Positions 62,027 through 64,000 of a stretch of DNA of 64,000 bases are shown piece after piece. The stretch covers positions 8,580,001-8,644,000 of the forward strand of contig JAKTNV010000019.1 in the NCBI GenBank assembly GCA_022747635.1, given 5' to 3'. The position numbers and the translations under genes are program-made. The DNA comes from Hetaerina americana. Its lineage: Eukaryota > Arthropoda > Insecta > Odonata > Calopterygidae. Every line of letters starts with the position of its first letter. The stretch's first letter is position 1. The notes beneath the pieces were generated by a model. It was not told the DNA's origin, did not search any database, and worked only from the letters and a program-made list of their open reading frames with translations.

Positions 62027-62275
62027 CGAGTCGCGGTGGTCCAGGGGTAGAGCGTTGGACTACTGACCGGAGGCCCCGTTTTCAGTCCCGGGCAAGCCTC
62101 TCTGGGCACCCTCAGCTTCACCCAAGGATTTTTCGGGTACCAGTTTCCCTTCCTGAGAAACCATAACCGACATAGGGAAAGGAAATGGCCCCCTGACCCT
62201 GAATTTCACACTTCGTTAGGCTGGGTGTGAACACCACCTACCAAGACGATCGGGTTACTGTGTTTATGGTTTATA
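62027..62275 (+). mobile_element. tRNA-derived SINE, family A, best copy
   Basis: The head reads gagtcgcggtggtccagggg then tagagcgttggac, an anticodon-like loop, and a B-box variant (ttttcagtcccgg) near 62090. The body has gggcaccctcagcttcaccc, ggatttttcgggtaccag, cctgagaaaccataacc, catagggaaagg and ggccccctgaccc. The tail is taccaagacgatcgggttac then tgtttatggttt. This is the clearest family A unit. It is followed within about 30 bp by the foldback structure. Confidence 0.75.
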
Positions 62276-62305
62276 ACTTAGGTGGAAGTCTCACGGATGT
62301 GATAA

Positions 62306-62562
62306 ATATGGCATATAAACTTATTACTAGCGAACAAAAGCACAGAAACACACAAAAAAAGAAACTCGCACGTTTTTAAATTTCTGGCGGTCAAGCCACC
62401 TTTCTCAAGGAAGAGATGTAAGGAACTTCCTTCTTCAGTTCCTTTCTTGTCTTCCTTGAGAAAGGTGGCTTGGCCATCGGAAAATTGAAAACGTGTAAGA
62501 TTCTTTTTTTTCTTGAGTGTTTCTGTGTTTTTGTTCGCTAGTGCTCACTTGATATGCATTAT
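62306..62562. repeat. Foldback (hairpin) element
   Basis: The core arms are 62326-62413 and 62451-62542. They start actagcgaacaaaagcacag and end caagccacctttctcaagga, against the reverse complement with a few mismatches and indels. The spacer (37 bp) itself contains aaggaac ... gttcctt and can extend the stem. Weaker pairing extends outward to about 62306 and 62562 (gcatat ... atatgc). There is no ORF. It is the size and shape of a foldback-type MITE. Confidence 0.88.
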
Positions 62563-64000
62563 ACATATCAACGGAAAATTTCTACATACGATATATGTGC
62601 ATCCTGATTCCCACAATCTCATCCATGTTCCCGGGAAAGAGAGAACCACGCCACAGCCTCCCAATCGCCACGGAATGCTCCCTTCGCTTAAACTACACTC
62701 GTGGACGGTGGTCGCGGCACACTGGCCGGCACCCCCGCTTCCCTCTGTGATAGGGGCGAATGGAGGGGCGAAGGGAGAGGGAGGTGGGCTGGTATGCGGG
62801 TGGGAGGGTCGTTAAGGCAGGGGATGGGGCAGGCGTGGGGCTTCGGGCTAGAGCCCTGAATGGACGTGGGCGGGGGAGGGAGGAGGAAGACGAGCGACCG
62901 GACGAGGAAAGAGAATTTCGAAGCGGGGAGGGCGAGATGGGAAGAAGTGGCCAGTGGACTCCGAAGGTGAATCGACCGAAGGGACTGCCGTTTTAATGAA
63001 AGCCAGCCGGCTCAGAGCTGCTGCCGGAATGGGCCCCGGGAATGAGGGAGGGCTAAATAATACACGGGGAAGGAAGGTGTGTTCGGGTCTGTTAGCAAGA
63101 CTTCCTCTTACTCCTGGCTGCCTCGTCGCGTAAACAAGGAAAGTTTCATGAAGGGGAAGACTCAAGGCGGGGGTGTGTGGAGGCCCAACCAAGTCGCACC
63201 ATCTCACTGAGATCCACGGGTGTCTGGACACCCGCATTTGAGCGCGTTCAGTGTTAGTGGGCGTCGAGAATTTACGCCATCAACTGTCCGCAGAAATAAA
63301 ACCTCGCACGAAAACAAGGTCAGGCATCGCAAATAATGCTACGCCGTTTGACCTTGGTTCTTCTGTGGTCGCGGAAGTTGAAAACGAGCATTTAAATCTT
63401 TTGGCGACGAAGTTGATTTCTTTCTTTTTAAATGAACGGCTTAATCCGCCCACGTGGTGTGAAGTCTCAAATAATGCATTTCTTCCTTACAGTCAGAAGC
63501 AATCTCCTCCCTTTCATCGCACCCGTGCATCTCGCGTACGTCCCTCGCCACTACTCTAAAACGTCTCAAGCATGTGCAATCTCCTTGAAACACGTTTTCA
63601 CAAACATGTGGATCTTCTGTGAACTTGAACTAAGTAGCACTTTTTCTGATGGATCACGATGCTTGGCCCATATTATAAATGTGCCCTGTTAAGTATGAAA
63701 TAATGATTTTTTCACCACGATTACCCACCACCTACCCGATGGAGCCAATTTTCTTTGAGGCGGACATTCTTCTACGTGTGCTTCCCATCAAACGTCGATT
63801 ACGAGTGTGGCTAATTCAGTAATTGGCGAGCTCCGCGGTGCTTAATTCAGTCATGATAGTTATTCCGTTTCAATTACTCCACGAATTGATCAGAGGGAAG
63901 TTGTTCATGTTTAATTTCAACCCTCAGTCTCTGCGCAAACCCGAAATTCAGTCCCCGTCGTATGAAAGTAATATTAATCCTTCCAGGCTCATTATTTCTG
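62563..64000. other. Unassigned DNA with a GC-rich island
   Basis: The island at about 62630-63240 is G-rich on the plus strand and supports ORFs of 78-129 codons on both strands without recognisable domains. A small 8-bp-arm palindrome (cgggtgtctggacacccg) lies at 63217-63234. The end of the window is AT-rich and unremarkable. Confidence 0.42.

Overview
The window reads as non-coding, repeat-rich DNA from a large animal genome, most likely an arthropod. There is no operon structure, Shine-Dalgarno signal or dense ORF packing. The background is AT-rich, with long (TA)n, (CA)n and (GA)n microsatellites and GC-rich patches. The recognisable coding remnants are animal transposons: a BovB-like RTE non-LTR retrotransposon and several mariner-like elements. 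The arthropod assignment is an inference from this repeat mix and is not proven by any host gene. I found no host gene, rRNA, functional tRNA gene or CRISPR array that I can defend.

Layout. 0-2.2 kb: a + strand RTE tail scrap and a tRNA-derived SINE. 3.0-3.9 kb: an internally deleted mariner with both terminal inverted repeats. 7.0-7.6 kb: tRNA-like SINE material. 9.3-10.9 kb: a 5'-truncated minus-strand RTE copy, then TA arrays and a short inverted scrap of the same RTE. 17.1-17.4 kb: an RTE 3' end. 18.7-22.1 kb: a near-full-length minus-strand RTE whose single frame is broken by six stop codons. 22.5-23.4 kb: an older RTE copy directly upstream of it. 27.1-27.4 kb: a large TA array beside a SINE scrap. 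30.1-30.6 kb: the 3' half of a mariner. 32.5 and 54.8 kb: two copies of a second SINE family. 37.9-38.6 kb: two more SINE scraps. 40.4-41.9 kb: two mariners of different lineage, the first apparently nested in the terminal repeat of the second. 49.4-50.0 kb: TA arrays around a perfect 62-bp-arm palindrome. 50.4-52.2 kb: dispersed repeat scraps and a conserved-looking block. 57.4-59.4 kb: RTE scraps on both strands. 62.0-62.6 kb: a SINE followed at once by a long foldback hairpin.

The elements fall into four groups. (1) RTE: at least eight pieces, all apparently dead; sense-strand 3' ends carry a short stem-loop followed by TAA repeats. (2) Mariner-like elements: four copies, each lacking the first catalytic Asp region, three of them through internal deletions. 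(3) Two tRNA-derived SINE families with polymerase III B-box matches. (4) Foldback or palindromic structures linked to microsatellites. Nothing looks like an intact new gene system. The most informative features are how these elements decayed and nested, plus a few unassigned blocks that need a database or repeat-library search.
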